NCBI RefSeq assembly: GCF_018603435.1 | Contig: NZ_CP075682.1 | Location: 2,666,001-2,730,000, forward strand | Direction of reading: 5' to 3' | Length of the DNA stretch: 64,000 nucleotides | Source: Chryseobacterium sp. ZHDP1 | GTDB taxonomy: Bacteria > Bacteroidota > Bacteroidia > Flavobacteriales > Weeksellaceae | Shown here: piece by piece, positions 25,691-32,918 of the stretch | Layout: each line of letters begins with the position of its first letter | How positions within the stretch are numbered: position 1 is the first letter of the stretch | Translations under genes and position numbers: made by a program | The notes under the pieces: model-generated | Seen by the model: the letters and a program-made list of their open reading frames with translations, nothing else | The model's database searches: none | What the model was told of the DNA's origin: nothing

Positions 25691-26071
25691 ATGAATGAAA
25701 ATGAAGTTTCAAAAGTTATCTTTGATGCAGGATTAAAAGTTCATCGCCAACTTGGAGCCGGACTTTTAGAAAGCGCATACTAAGAATGTCTGTACTATGA
25801 GTTACAGAAATCCGGATTACTGATAGAAAAACAGAAACCAATGCCATTAATTTATGATGACATAAAACTTGACATTGGCTATAGGATTGATTTATTGGTT
25901 GAGAGAAAAGTTGTTGTTGAAATAAAATCCGTAGAATCATTAAATGAAATTCATATTGCTCAAGTTTTAACGTATTTAAAATTAAGCAATTGTAAATTGG
26001 GTTTATTGATTAATTTTAACTCAGTTTTATTTAAAAATGGGATTAAAAGATTAATCAACGGAACGATATAA
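25691..26071 (+). pseudogene. GxxExxY (PD-(D/E)XK fold) gene with an in-frame stop
   Basis: The reading frame from ATG 25691 gives the GxxExxY family pattern: KVHRQLGAGLLESAY, then TAA at 25781-25783, then ECLYYELQKSG and the nuclease-like core YRIDLLVERKVVVEIKSV with Asp and ExK residues. Only one codon (31; GAA to TAA would explain it) interrupts about 126 otherwise intact codons, so inactivation is recent or the base is a sequencing error. A restart further in (25841) would lack the family motif. The family is an uncharacterised multicopy group with a PD-(D/E)XK nuclease-type fold. It is flanked on both sides by family B repeats and does not fit the pigment pathway. Confidence 0.85.
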
Positions 26072-26080
26072 AATTTAGAA

Positions 26081-26227
26081 TATTTATTGTGAACATTGTG
26101 TATAACTTTGTGAACTTAGGGGTTTATTCACCACGAAAAACACAAGTTTTTTAACACAGAAAAAGAAAATGTGAAAAATTTATTTTGTGAACCTTGTGAA
26201 AACCTTTGTGCCCTTTGTGGTAAAAAA
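26081..26227. repeat. Palindromic intergenic repeats, family B (half copy and copy 2)
   Basis: A half element (TTATTGTGAACATTGTG... to 26125) is followed by a full one from CCACGAAAAACACAAG (26131) to CCCTTTGTGGTAAA (26227). Together with 25581-25667 they bracket the broken GxxExxY gene. The end of the element runs into the thioesterase start region. Confidence 0.75.
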
Positions 26228-26237
26228 AGAAAACAAA

Positions 26238-26660
26238 ATGCAGTCTAAAGAAAATTTAACTTGTACAGAACAAGTCCGAGTAAGATTCAACGAAACAGAT
26301 CCGTTGGGAATTGTATGGCACGGACATTATATCGCTTATTTTGAAGACGGAAGAGAAGCTTTCGGAAGACAGCACGGTTTAACGTATCTTGATATTCAGA
26401 AAGCGGGATTTGTAACGCCGATTGTAAAAAGCACCTGCGAACATTTTCTGCCTTTAAAATATGGCGAAACGTTCAGGATTGTCACAACTTTCGTCAATTC
26501 AAATTCTGCAAAATTGATTTATAAATACGAGCTTTTCAACGAAGAAAATAAATTGGTCTGTTCAGGTGAAACCATTCAGGTTTTTCTGGATTCCGACAAC
26601 AATTTATGCTTGTATAATCCTGATTTTTTTCAGGAATGGAAAGATAAAATGGGACTCTGA
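26238..26660 (+). CDS. Acyl-CoA/ACP thioesterase, 4-hydroxybenzoyl-CoA thioesterase type
   Basis: A 140-residue hotdog thioesterase. The signature RVRFNETDPLGIVWHGHYIAYFEDG carries the Asp and downstream residues typical of YbgC/4HBT enzymes. Start at 26238 (MQSKENL) is preferred: the in-frame extension to 26187 would be translated from the family B repeat. Aryl polyene clusters carry a similar thioesterase that releases or edits carrier-bound chains. Its TGA overlaps the ATG of the next ketosynthase gene by 1 bp, which ties it to chain extension. Confidence 0.9.
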   Translation: MQSKENLTCTEQVRVRFNETDPLGIVWHGHYIAYFEDGREAFGRQHGLTYLDIQKAGFVTPIVKSTCEHFLPLKYGETFRIVTTFVNSNSAKLIYKYELFNEENKLVCSGETIQVFLDSDNNLCLYNPDFFQEWKDKMGL

Positions 26661-27832
26661 TGAAGAAAGAAGTTTACATTACAGACTACAACTGCATCAC
26701 ACCTTTGGGTTTTGATGTTTCTTCAAACTGGAATGCTCTTGTTGAAGGAAAATCTGGTGTAGGTTTACATAAAATCATCGAAAATCAAGAGCCTTTTTAT
26801 GCTTCGATGATTGATTCTGAAAAATTAGATGAAGAATTTAACAGGTTCTTCAACTCCGCACAGAAATCGGAGAGTCAGAGTTTAGCCAGTGACAACGTGA
26901 GCTTTACAAGGCTTGAAAAAATGTTTTTGCTGAGTTTAAAACCTTTGGTTGAAAAACACCCGATTTCAGAAGAAACCGCTTTTATTTTATCTACCACCAA
27001 AGGAAATATCAGCTTGTTAAAAAATCAGGAAACATTACCCGAAAGCGTTTTTCTTTCCAATCTAGCACAAAAAATAGCTGATTTTTTCGGATTTCAAACA
27101 AAACCGATTGTGGTTTCTAACGCCTGTGTTTCGGGAGTAATGGCAATAAGTGTTGCCAAAAATATGATTCAGGCAGGAAAATATAAAAATGCTTTTGTTA
27201 TTGCCGGAGACGAAATCTCAGAATTTGTGATTTCAGGCTTCAATTCTTTTCAGGCAATCGGAACCGGTATTTGCAAACCTTATGATAAAAACCGTGACGG
27301 AATTAATATTGGCGAAGCGGCAGCCGCGGTTTACATCACTTCAAAACGAGATGAAAACGAAAATTTTAGTTTTAAAATTCTGGGAGACTCTGCTATTAAC
27401 GATGCAAACCATATTTCCGGACCTTCGAGAACGGGAGACGGATTGTTTGCAAGCATTAAAAACGCCATGACAGAAGCTCAGGTTTCAGCAGAAAAAATAA
27501 ACTTTATCTCCGCACACGGAACGGCAACCATTTATAATGACGAAATGGAAGCGATCGCTTTCAACAGAATGAATTTACAAAATATCCCTCTAAACAGTTT
27601 AAAAGCCTATTACGGACACTGTTTAGGCGCATCGGGATTGCTGGAAAGTATCATTTCCATGGAAAGTGCCTTGAATAAAACTTTAATCCCATCCAAAAAT
27701 TTTGAAGAAACCGGAACTTCTCAACCTTTGAATATTATCAGAGAAAACCAATCCACAGAAATTAAATATATTCTGAAAACAGCTTCCGGTTTTGGAGGAT
27801 GCAATGCCGCGATTGTTTTGGAAAAATGCTAG
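26660..27832 (+). CDS. Beta-ketoacyl synthase 1 (FabF-like)
   Basis: A 390-residue KAS I/II-type condensing enzyme. The Cys-His-His triad is complete: Cys156 in VSNACVSGV, His286 in SAHGTAT and His320 in YYGHCLGASG. It is diverged from FabF in the N-terminal third. In the pigment context it would extend the polyene or an early acyl starter on a carrier protein. Translationally coupled to the thioesterase (TGATG). Its last codons contain the promoter of the following toxin-antitoxin pair. Confidence 0.93.
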   Translation: MKKEVYITDYNCITPLGFDVSSNWNALVEGKSGVGLHKIIENQEPFYASMIDSEKLDEEFNRFFNSAQKSESQSLASDNVSFTRLEKMFLLSLKPLVEKHPISEETAFILSTTKGNISLLKNQETLPESVFLSNLAQKIADFFGFQTKPIVVSNACVSGVMAISVAKNMIQAGKYKNAFVIAGDEISEFVISGFNSFQAIGTGICKPYDKNRDGINIGEAAAAVYITSKRDENENFSFKILGDSAINDANHISGPSRTGDGLFASIKNAMTEAQVSAEKINFISAHGTATIYNDEMEAIAFNRMNLQNIPLNSLKAYYGHCLGASGLLESIISMESALNKTLIPSKNFEETGTSQPLNIIRENQSTEIKYILKTASGFGGCNAAIVLEKC

Positions 27833-27843
27833 AAATAATTTTG
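27813..27843 (+). promoter_or_regulatory. Own promoter of the toxin-antitoxin pair
   Basis: TTG at 27813-27815, 20-bp spacer and TAATTTTG at 27836-27843, a full match to the Bacteroidota promoter. It overlaps the end of the ketosynthase gene and lies 28 bp ahead of the antitoxin start. Confidence 0.6.
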
Positions 27844-27871
27844 TAATTTTATAAAATTAAAGTTTTAGGAA

Positions 27872-28123
27872 ATGGAATCTACAGTAGACATCAGAAAAAG
27901 AATTCACGAATTCATTGATAGTGCAGATGAAAGAATTTTGCGCATTTTCAAAGGAATTATTGATGCTGAAGAGGGAGATCAAGAATTAGAATCTTTAGAT
28001 TATCCGCAAGTTCCTGATTATGTTTATGATCGGATTGAAGAAGAATGTGAAAAATATATGAAAGGAGAAGTAAAAACATCGAGCTGGGAAGAGGTGAAAG
28101 AAAGATTGATGAAAAAATTATGA
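27872..28123 (+). CDS. Putative antitoxin of a RelE/ParE-type system
   Basis: An 83-residue acidic, helical protein beginning IRKRIHEFIDSADERILRIFK. Its C-terminal half (KTSSWEEVKERL) resembles antitoxin tails that wrap around RelE/ParE toxins. The stop overlaps the ATG of the toxin gene by 4 bp (ATGA), the usual order and coupling for type II modules. It has its own promoter candidate at 27813-27843. The assignment rests mainly on size, charge and partner gene. Confidence 0.78.
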   Translation: MESTVDIRKRIHEFIDSADERILRIFKGIIDAEEGDQELESLDYPQVPDYVYDRIEEECEKYMKGEVKTSSWEEVKERLMKKL

Positions 28124-28407
28124 TTTACCACTTTTCTTTATCTCCGAATGCTGAAAATGATTTGTTAGAAGCAGCTCTTTGGTACGAAAATCAACAGACC
28201 GGACTTGGTGAAAAATTTATACAAAAAGTTGAATCCTATTTTTTAAGAATTCAAAATCATCCATTTCACTTTCCCTTAAAAAAAGGAAACTTACGTGAGG
28301 CTTACATTCAGAAGTTTCCTTATGTGATCATTTATCAAATTATAGGAGATCATATTATTGTTTTTGCTGTTTTCAACACCCATCAAAATCCAACAAAAAA
28401 GCCTTAA
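28120..28407 (+). CDS. RelE/ParE-family toxin
   Basis: A 95-residue protein with the RelE/ParE pattern: a first strand, LSPNAENDLLEAALWYENQ helix, GLGEKFIQKVESYFLRIQNHP helices around one turn, then the strand-rich end LREAYIQKFPYVIIYQI and IIVFAVFNTHQNP. ParE-type members poison gyrase and RelE-type members cut mRNA on the ribosome; the sequence does not settle which. Complete and coupled to its antitoxin gene. It has no evident role in pigment synthesis and looks like an inserted stabilising cassette. Confidence 0.88.
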   Translation: MIYHFSLSPNAENDLLEAALWYENQQTGLGEKFIQKVESYFLRIQNHPFHFPLKKGNLREAYIQKFPYVIIYQIIGDHIIVFAVFNTHQNPTKKP

Positions 28408-28416
28408 ACTTTATTC

Positions 28417-28956
28417 ATGAAGAAAACAGACATCTGCACCATAGAAAATTCAAAAATAGTACTCAATAATGACATTATTTTTGAAATCCAAACTGAAAAT
28501 TTTTCAGACTTTGCGAAAGAAGCTTATAAAAGTTTAGCGCTGAATTATCCTAAATTTCATAAAATGGATAACTTAAGCAAACTCGCATTTCTTGTTTCTG
28601 AAATGATTTTAAAAGATGAAGATCACAGCAGAACGGCTTTGGTTTTTGCGAACAGATCATCAAGTTTAGACACGGATTTCAAATATCAGGAAAGCATCAA
28701 TTCTCAGGAAAACTACTTTCCGAGTCCCGCGGTTTTTGTGTATACTTTACCGAATATCTGCGTGGGCGAAATCAGCATCAGACACAAAATGCAGACCGAA
28801 AATGCGTTTTTTGTTTTGGATGAATTGGATGAAGAATTTTTAAACAATTATTCAGCACAGCTTTTACAGTCCGGAAAGGCAGATAAAGTATTGTGCGGCT
28901 GGGTAGAACTATATCAGGAAAGTTACAAAGCTTTTGTATATTTGCTGACATTATAA
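28417..28956 (+). CDS. Short ketosynthase-like protein without a clear active-site Cys
   Basis: A 179-residue protein whose middle resembles part of a thiolase-fold ketosynthase ([21 protein letters not shown], then [21 protein letters not shown]). It is half the length of a ketosynthase and lacks the canonical nucleophile and His motifs; the Cys in NICVGEIS is not in a typical context. Similar short proteins occur in flavobacterial aryl polyene clusters and may be structural partners of carrier proteins or ketosynthases. It starts 9 bp after the toxin gene. Confidence 0.65.
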   Translation: MKKTDICTIENSKIVLNNDIIFEIQTENFSDFAKEAYKSLALNYPKFHKMDNLSKLAFLVSEMILKDEDHSRTALVFANRSSSLDTDFKYQESINSQENYFPSPAVFVYTLPNICVGEISIRHKMQTENAFFVLDELDEEFLNNYSAQLLQSGKADKVLCGWVELYQESYKAFVYLLTL

Positions 28957-28960
28957 ATTT

Positions 28961-29039
28961 GACAATTTGAAAATGCGCTGATTTGAACATGTAAAATCAT
29001 ATCAATAAGGCATAACATTTAATACATTTTCAAATTGTC
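28961..29039. repeat. Perfect 15-bp inverted repeat upstream of the ACP gene
   Basis: GACAATTTGAAAATG (28961-28975) and CATTTTCAAATTGTC (29025-29039), separated by 49 bp. The size and layout are those of a small palindromic intergenic element. Confidence 0.8.
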
Positions 29040-29066
29040 TCATTAACATATTTTCAAATTAATTTT

Positions 29067-29324
29067 ATGGAAAACTTAAGAGAAGAATTAAAGCACAAAA
29101 TCATCGAAGTTCTTAATTTAGAAGACGTTGCAGTAGAAGAAATCAAAGATACAGATCCTTTATTCGGTGGAGGTCTTGGTTTGGATTCTATTGATGCGTT
29201 GGAACTGATCGTGCTTTTGGATAAAGAATACGGAATAAAATTAGCAGATCCGAAAAAAGGAAAGGAGATTTTTACGTCCATCGAAACCATGGCAAAATTC
29301 ATCGAAGAAAACAGAACAAAATAA
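29067..29324 (+). CDS. Acyl carrier protein 1
   Basis: An 85-residue acidic carrier protein. The phosphopantetheine site is Ser41 in LGLDSIDALEL. The GGGLGLDS form is common in aryl polyene carrier proteins. It would hold the growing polyene or the fatty-acid precursor chains. It is bracketed by two unrelated inverted repeats (28961-29039 and 29336-29395), unlike the tightly packed genes around it. Confidence 0.95.
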   Translation: MENLREELKHKIIEVLNLEDVAVEEIKDTDPLFGGGLGLDSIDALELIVLLDKEYGIKLADPKKGKEIFTSIETMAKFIEENRTK

Positions 29325-29335
29325 TTCAATCTAAC

Positions 29336-29395
29336 AATGTATCAATGCAACAGTCTAGCAATTGGTCAACAGTTACATTGATACATTGATACATT
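29336..29395. repeat. Inverted repeat ahead of ketosynthase 2
   Basis: AATGTATCAATG (29336-29347) is matched by CATTGATACATT at 29376-29387 and again at 29384-29395, so the right arm is doubled by an 8-bp slip. It ends 8 bp before the ATG at 29404. Confidence 0.75.
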
Positions 29396-29403
29396 TTGTA
29401 AAG

Positions 29404-30603
29404 ATGGGTCAAAAAATTGCCATAACAGGAATGGGCATCATTTCCGCCATTGGAAACAATGTGGAGGAAAATCTGAGTTCGCTGACTTCCGGAAAGCACG
29501 GTATTTCAGACATTACTTTGTTTGAAACGCGCCATAAAGGAAATATCAAAACAGGCGAAATCAAATTGTCTAATGAAGAACTTGCCGCAAAACTTCAGCT
29601 TCAGGAAGATCATCATGCAACGAGAACTGCTCTGCTGGGAATGACGGCTGCGAAAGAAGCGGTAGAAAGTGCCGGAATTTCAAATATCAATGAATATAAA
29701 ACGGGACTGATTTCTTCAACCAGTGTTGGAGGAATGGATGTTACCGAAAAATATTTCTATTCCTACGAAGACTTTCCTGAAAAGCAAAAATACATTGACT
29801 CACACGACGCAGGAAATTCATCCTTACTAATTGCAGATTATCTTGGATTAAAAGGTATGGTTTCCACCATCAGTACAGCCTGCTCATCGGCAGCAAATGC
29901 GATTATGATGGGCGCAAAACTCATTAAAAACGGTATTTTAGACCGGGTAATTGTCGGCGGAACAGATTCTCTTTCAAAATTTACTTTGAACGGTTTCAAT
30001 ACGTTGATGATTCTTACAGATTCTTACAATACGCCTTTCGACAACGACAGAAAAGGTCTGAATCTGGGTGAAGCTGCCGCTTTCATCGTTCTTGAATCGG
30101 ATGAAGTCGTAAAAAAAGAAAATAAAAAAGTTCTGGGTTATCTTTCGGGATACGGAAATGCCAATGATGCGCATCACCAAACTGCTTCTTCGGAAAACGG
30201 ACAGGGAGCTTATTTAGCGATGGAAAAAGCATTAAAAGTTTCGGGATTAGATAAAAAAAATATCGATTACATCAACGTTCACGGAACGGCAACACCAAAT
30301 AACGATTTATCGGAAGGAATTGCAATGATCCGGATTTTCGGGGAAAACAATGTTCCCGAATTTAGTTCTACAAAAGCATTTACAGGTCATACGCTGGCTG
30401 CTGCGGCTGGAATTGAAGCCGTCTATTCTCTTTTGGCGATTCAAAATAATATCATTTTCCCGAATCTGAACTTTAAAACAAAAATGGCAGAATTTGATTT
30501 AACACCGGTAACGGAACTTAAAGAGAAAAACATCAACCACGTCCTTTCCAATTCGTTTGGTTTTGGAGGAAATTGTTCCACTTTAATTTTCTCAAAATCA
30601 TGA
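29404..30603 (+). CDS. Beta-ketoacyl synthase 2 (catalytic partner of the CLF-like protein)
   Basis: A 399-residue FabF-type ketosynthase with a complete triad: Cys160 in STISTACSSAAN, His293 in NVHGTAT and His329 in FTGHTLAAAAG. Start at 29404 (MGQKIAITGMG) is preferred over an in-frame ATG at 29362, which would be translated from the inverted repeat. Its TGA overlaps the next start by 4 bp (ATGA), giving a coupled ketosynthase/chain-length-factor pair like those known from aryl polyene and type II polyketide systems. Probable role: iterative extension of the polyene. Confidence 0.94.
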   Translation: MGQKIAITGMGIISAIGNNVEENLSSLTSGKHGISDITLFETRHKGNIKTGEIKLSNEELAAKLQLQEDHHATRTALLGMTAAKEAVESAGISNINEYKTGLISSTSVGGMDVTEKYFYSYEDFPEKQKYIDSHDAGNSSLLIADYLGLKGMVSTISTACSSAANAIMMGAKLIKNGILDRVIVGGTDSLSKFTLNGFNTLMILTDSYNTPFDNDRKGLNLGEAAAFIVLESDEVVKKENKKVLGYLSGYGNANDAHHQTASSENGQGAYLAMEKALKVSGLDKKNIDYINVHGTATPNNDLSEGIAMIRIFGENNVPEFSSTKAFTGHTLAAAAGIEAVYSLLAIQNNIIFPNLNFKTKMAEFDLTPVTELKEKNINHVLSNSFGFGGNCSTLIFSKS

Positions 30604-31661
30604 GTGCCGTTTACATCAACAGTGCAGCCTGTATTTCTGTTCAGGACACTTTAAATGAAGATTTTTTCCGGAATCTCAAACCTGAAAATTCAGTTCAGGT
30701 TTTAAAAGCGATTGAACCTATTTACAAAGAATTCATTCCTCCGGCAATGATCCGAAGAATGTCTAAAACGGTAAAAATGAGTTCCGTAGCTTCTCAATAT
30801 GCTTTAAAAGAAGCAGGAATTGAAAATCCAGATGCGATCATCACAGGAACAGGAATGGGCTGTTCTCAGGATTCGGAAAAGTTTCTGAAAAATGTGCTGG
30901 ATAATCATGAAGAGTTTCTGACTCCGACTTATTTTATTCAGTCTACTCACAATACGGTTGCAGGACAAATCGCTTTGGGTTTGCAATGTCATGCGTACAA
31001 TTTCACCTATGTAAATTCTTCTTCATCTTTGGAATTTTCGTTTTTAGACGGAAAATTACAAATCAATGACGGTGAAGCTGAAAACGTTCTGGTTGGTTCC
31101 ACCGATGAACAGACGGAAAGAGTGATGGAACTGTACAAATTAAATAAAACCATTAAAAAAGAAGAAAATCTTCCCGTTGATTTTCTGAATTCTGAAACTG
31201 AAGGTGTTATTTGGGGAGAAGGCGCAAGTTTTTTTGTCTTAGGAAAGGAAAAAACAGAAAGCTCTTACGCTCTATTAAGAGATATTCAGATCACTAACAA
31301 ACTAGATTTAGAAGAAACTCAGCAGTTTATTGAAAATTTTCTAGCTAAAAATAATTTAACGAATAAAGATATCGATGCGGTTATTTTAGGTTTCAGCGGA
31401 GATTCAAAATCGGATGTTTATTATAAAAATGCAATGGGTTTGTTTGAAAATTCGGCTTTGCTGTATTACAAACATTTAAGCGGAGAATTTAATACTGCAA
31501 GTGGTTTTTCTACGTTTATTGCTTGTCATATTCTTAAAAATCAGGAGATTCCGGAAGTGATGATGATTAACGATCTTAAAAAAGAAGAAATTAAAAATAT
31601 TCTGCTTTACAATCATTTAGGAGGAAATGATCACAGTCTGGTTTTGTTGGGGAAAGCTTAA
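30600..31661 (+). CDS. Chain-length-factor-like ketosynthase partner (Cys to Ser)
   Basis: A 353-residue ketosynthase-fold protein. At the position of the nucleophile the sequence reads FTYVNSSSSLEF: Ser140 aligns with Cys160 of ketosynthase 2. The His motifs are also absent, so it should not condense. Such proteins form heterodimers with an active ketosynthase and set chain length (KS/CLF), as in aryl polyene systems. The start at 30600 overlaps the ketosynthase 2 stop; an in-frame ATG at 30573 would lie inside that gene. A decayed copy of its 3' end follows at 31724-31787. Confidence 0.88.
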   Translation: MSAVYINSAACISVQDTLNEDFFRNLKPENSVQVLKAIEPIYKEFIPPAMIRRMSKTVKMSSVASQYALKEAGIENPDAIITGTGMGCSQDSEKFLKNVLDNHEEFLTPTYFIQSTHNTVAGQIALGLQCHAYNFTYVNSSSSLEFSFLDGKLQINDGEAENVLVGSTDEQTERVMELYKLNKTIKKEENLPVDFLNSETEGVIWGEGASFFVLGKEKTESSYALLRDIQITNKLDLEETQQFIENFLAKNNLTNKDIDAVILGFSGDSKSDVYYKNAMGLFENSALLYYKHLSGEFNTASGFSTFIACHILKNQEIPEVMMINDLKKEEIKNILLYNHLGGNDHSLVLLGKA

Positions 31662-31666
31662 AATTA

Positions 31667-31699
31667 AAACCTCACAGGTTTTAAAAACCTGTGAGGTTT
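31667..31699. repeat. Palindrome, family A (copy 2)
   Basis: Perfect 16-bp arms AAACCTCACAGGTTTT / AAAACCTGTGAGGTTT with a 1-nt loop, 5 bp after the chain-length-factor-like gene. Possible terminator or processing hairpin. Confidence 0.88.
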
Positions 31700-31723
31700 G
31701 AAACTTAAAAAATAAAGAGACAT

Positions 31724-31787
31724 ATTGCTTTACAAGTATTGAAGAGGAAATAAACACAGCTTGGTTTTGTTGGAAAAGCATAAAATT
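31724..31787 (+). pseudogene. Remnant copy of the 3' end of the chain-length-factor-like gene
   Basis: TTGCTTTACAAG... repeats the end of the gene above about 122 bp downstream. Its translation reads LLYKY, a stop, RGNKHSLVLLEKH, against LLYNHLGGNDHSLVLLGKA in the intact gene. A second family A palindrome follows at the same distance. It is the leftover of a tandem duplication and too short to function. Confidence 0.8.
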
Positions 31788-31788
31788 A

Positions 31789-31821
31789 AAACCTCACAGG
31801 TTTTTAAAACCTGTGAGGTTT
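31789..31821. repeat. Palindrome, family A (copy 3)
   Basis: The same 16-bp perfect arms as copy 2 with a 1-nt loop. It follows the gene remnant just as copy 2 follows the intact gene, so gene end and palindrome were duplicated together. Confidence 0.88.
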
Positions 31822-31880
31822 GATTGAAAATAGGCTCAGTTCGCAGGAGTATTCTATTTAGCAAAGAAAAACAGCATAAT

Positions 31881-32015
31881 TATCATTTCGACGAAGGAGA
31901 AATCTCTTAATAATCTTAACTTCTAAACTAAAACTTAATGGTTTATTTTAGCGTAAACATTAAGAATATTAATTTGAGATTCTTCATTCCGCTTAGCTCC
32001 AATCAGAATGACAGC
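31881..32015. repeat. Diverged inverted repeat, family D (copy 2)
   Basis: Starts ATCATTTCGACGAAGGAGAA and ends with the opposite arm (GAGATTCTTCATTCCG ... CAGAATGAC). The stretch 31822-32064 holds nothing else that I can support; an 85-codon frame through it is not a gene. Confidence 0.6.
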
Positions 32016-32064
32016 ATGGATACAGATTGTGAATATTTAAACCAAAAATTTAAAGACAATAAAG

Positions 32065-32808
32065 ATGAAGCATTATCTATTTATCCTATTTTATCTTTTC
32101 TGCAACGTTTTTATTTTTGCGTTTCACGGAAGTTTTTGGGTGTATCTGTTCTGTTTTTTGCTGTTTTCTGCGCTTGTAATTTGGGGTTCTTTTGATATTG
32201 AACTGGGATATTTTGTCAACAGCATTACGCATAAAAGAACGAAAATCAGAGAAGTGGCGCTGACTTTTGATGATGGTCCGACTGAATTCACCCCAAAATT
32301 TTTAGATCTTTTAAAAGAAAACGAGGTAAAAGCAACCTTTTTCTGTATCGGAAAACAGATTGAAAAATATCCTGAAACTTTTCAACGGATCATTGCGGAA
32401 GGTCATACCGTTGGAAATCATACTCTTTCACATTCTAACAATACCGGATTTTTATCGACTTCAAAGATGGTTGAGGAAATTGAGAAATGTGATGAAGTGA
32501 TGCTTAAAACTGGAAATTTAAAAACCAATTTGTACAGACCGCCTTTCGGTGTCACCAATCCGAATATTGCCAAAGCCATCAAAAAAACCGGCAAAAAAAG
32601 CATCGGATGGAACGTCCGTTCTCTTGATACGATGACAGAAGATGAGAAAAAAATCTACCAGAAAGTAACGAAAAATTTAAAAAAAGGAAGCATTGTACTT
32701 CTTCACGATACTTCACAAAAAACGTACAATGTTTTGGAGGATTTATTAGTATTTTTGAAGCAGAAAAATTATTCAACTTTTACAATTGATAAATTTGAAA
32801 ACCACTAA
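32065..32808 (+). CDS. Membrane-anchored polysaccharide deacetylase (NodB-like)
   Basis: A 247-residue protein: two N-terminal hydrophobic segments (~residues 3-45), then a NodB/CE4 domain. CE4 motifs are visible: ALTFDDGPTE (catalytic Asp and metal Asp), GNHTLSHSNN (metal-binding His pair), LYRPPFGVTNP and WNVRSLDT, and a late VLLHDTS. It would remove N- or O-acyl groups in the periplasm. Relatives appear in flavobacterial flexirubin loci, where the substrate is unknown. The last codons overlap a family B repeat. Confidence 0.9.
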   Translation: MKHYLFILFYLFCNVFIFAFHGSFWVYLFCFLLFSALVIWGSFDIELGYFVNSITHKRTKIREVALTFDDGPTEFTPKFLDLLKENEVKATFFCIGKQIEKYPETFQRIIAEGHTVGNHTLSHSNNTGFLSTSKMVEEIEKCDEVMLKTGNLKTNLYRPPFGVTNPNIAKAIKKTGKKSIGWNVRSLDTMTEDEKKIYQKVTKNLKKGSIVLLHDTSQKTYNVLEDLLVFLKQKNYSTFTIDKFENH

Positions 32809-32901
32809 GTCCACAAGGATTTCACCTAGAACACAAGAATTATTAATAAATATTCTTTAATAGTGTTCGTTGTGAAACCCCTGTCATCCTTGTGGTTAAA
32901 T
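32801..32901. repeat. Palindromic intergenic repeat, family B (copy 3)
   Basis: ACCACTAAGTCCACAAGG at the left and CCTTGTGGTTAAA at the right form an imperfect inverted repeat. The left arm supplies the final His codon and stop of the deacetylase gene. Confidence 0.75.
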
Positions 32902-32918
32902 TTAAAAGACGTTAAACA

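Noticed and set aside
26187..26237. Longer start for the thioesterase
   Set aside because: The extra residues would come from the family B repeat; the ATG at 26238 begins the conserved domain.
29362..29403. Longer start for ketosynthase 2
   Set aside because: The extension is translated inverted-repeat DNA; MGQKIAITGMG at 29404 is the normal ketosynthase beginning.
31938..32195. 85-codon plus-strand frame ahead of the deacetylase
   Set aside because: It runs through a diverged intergenic repeat and then out of frame into the deacetylase gene; the composition is not protein-like.
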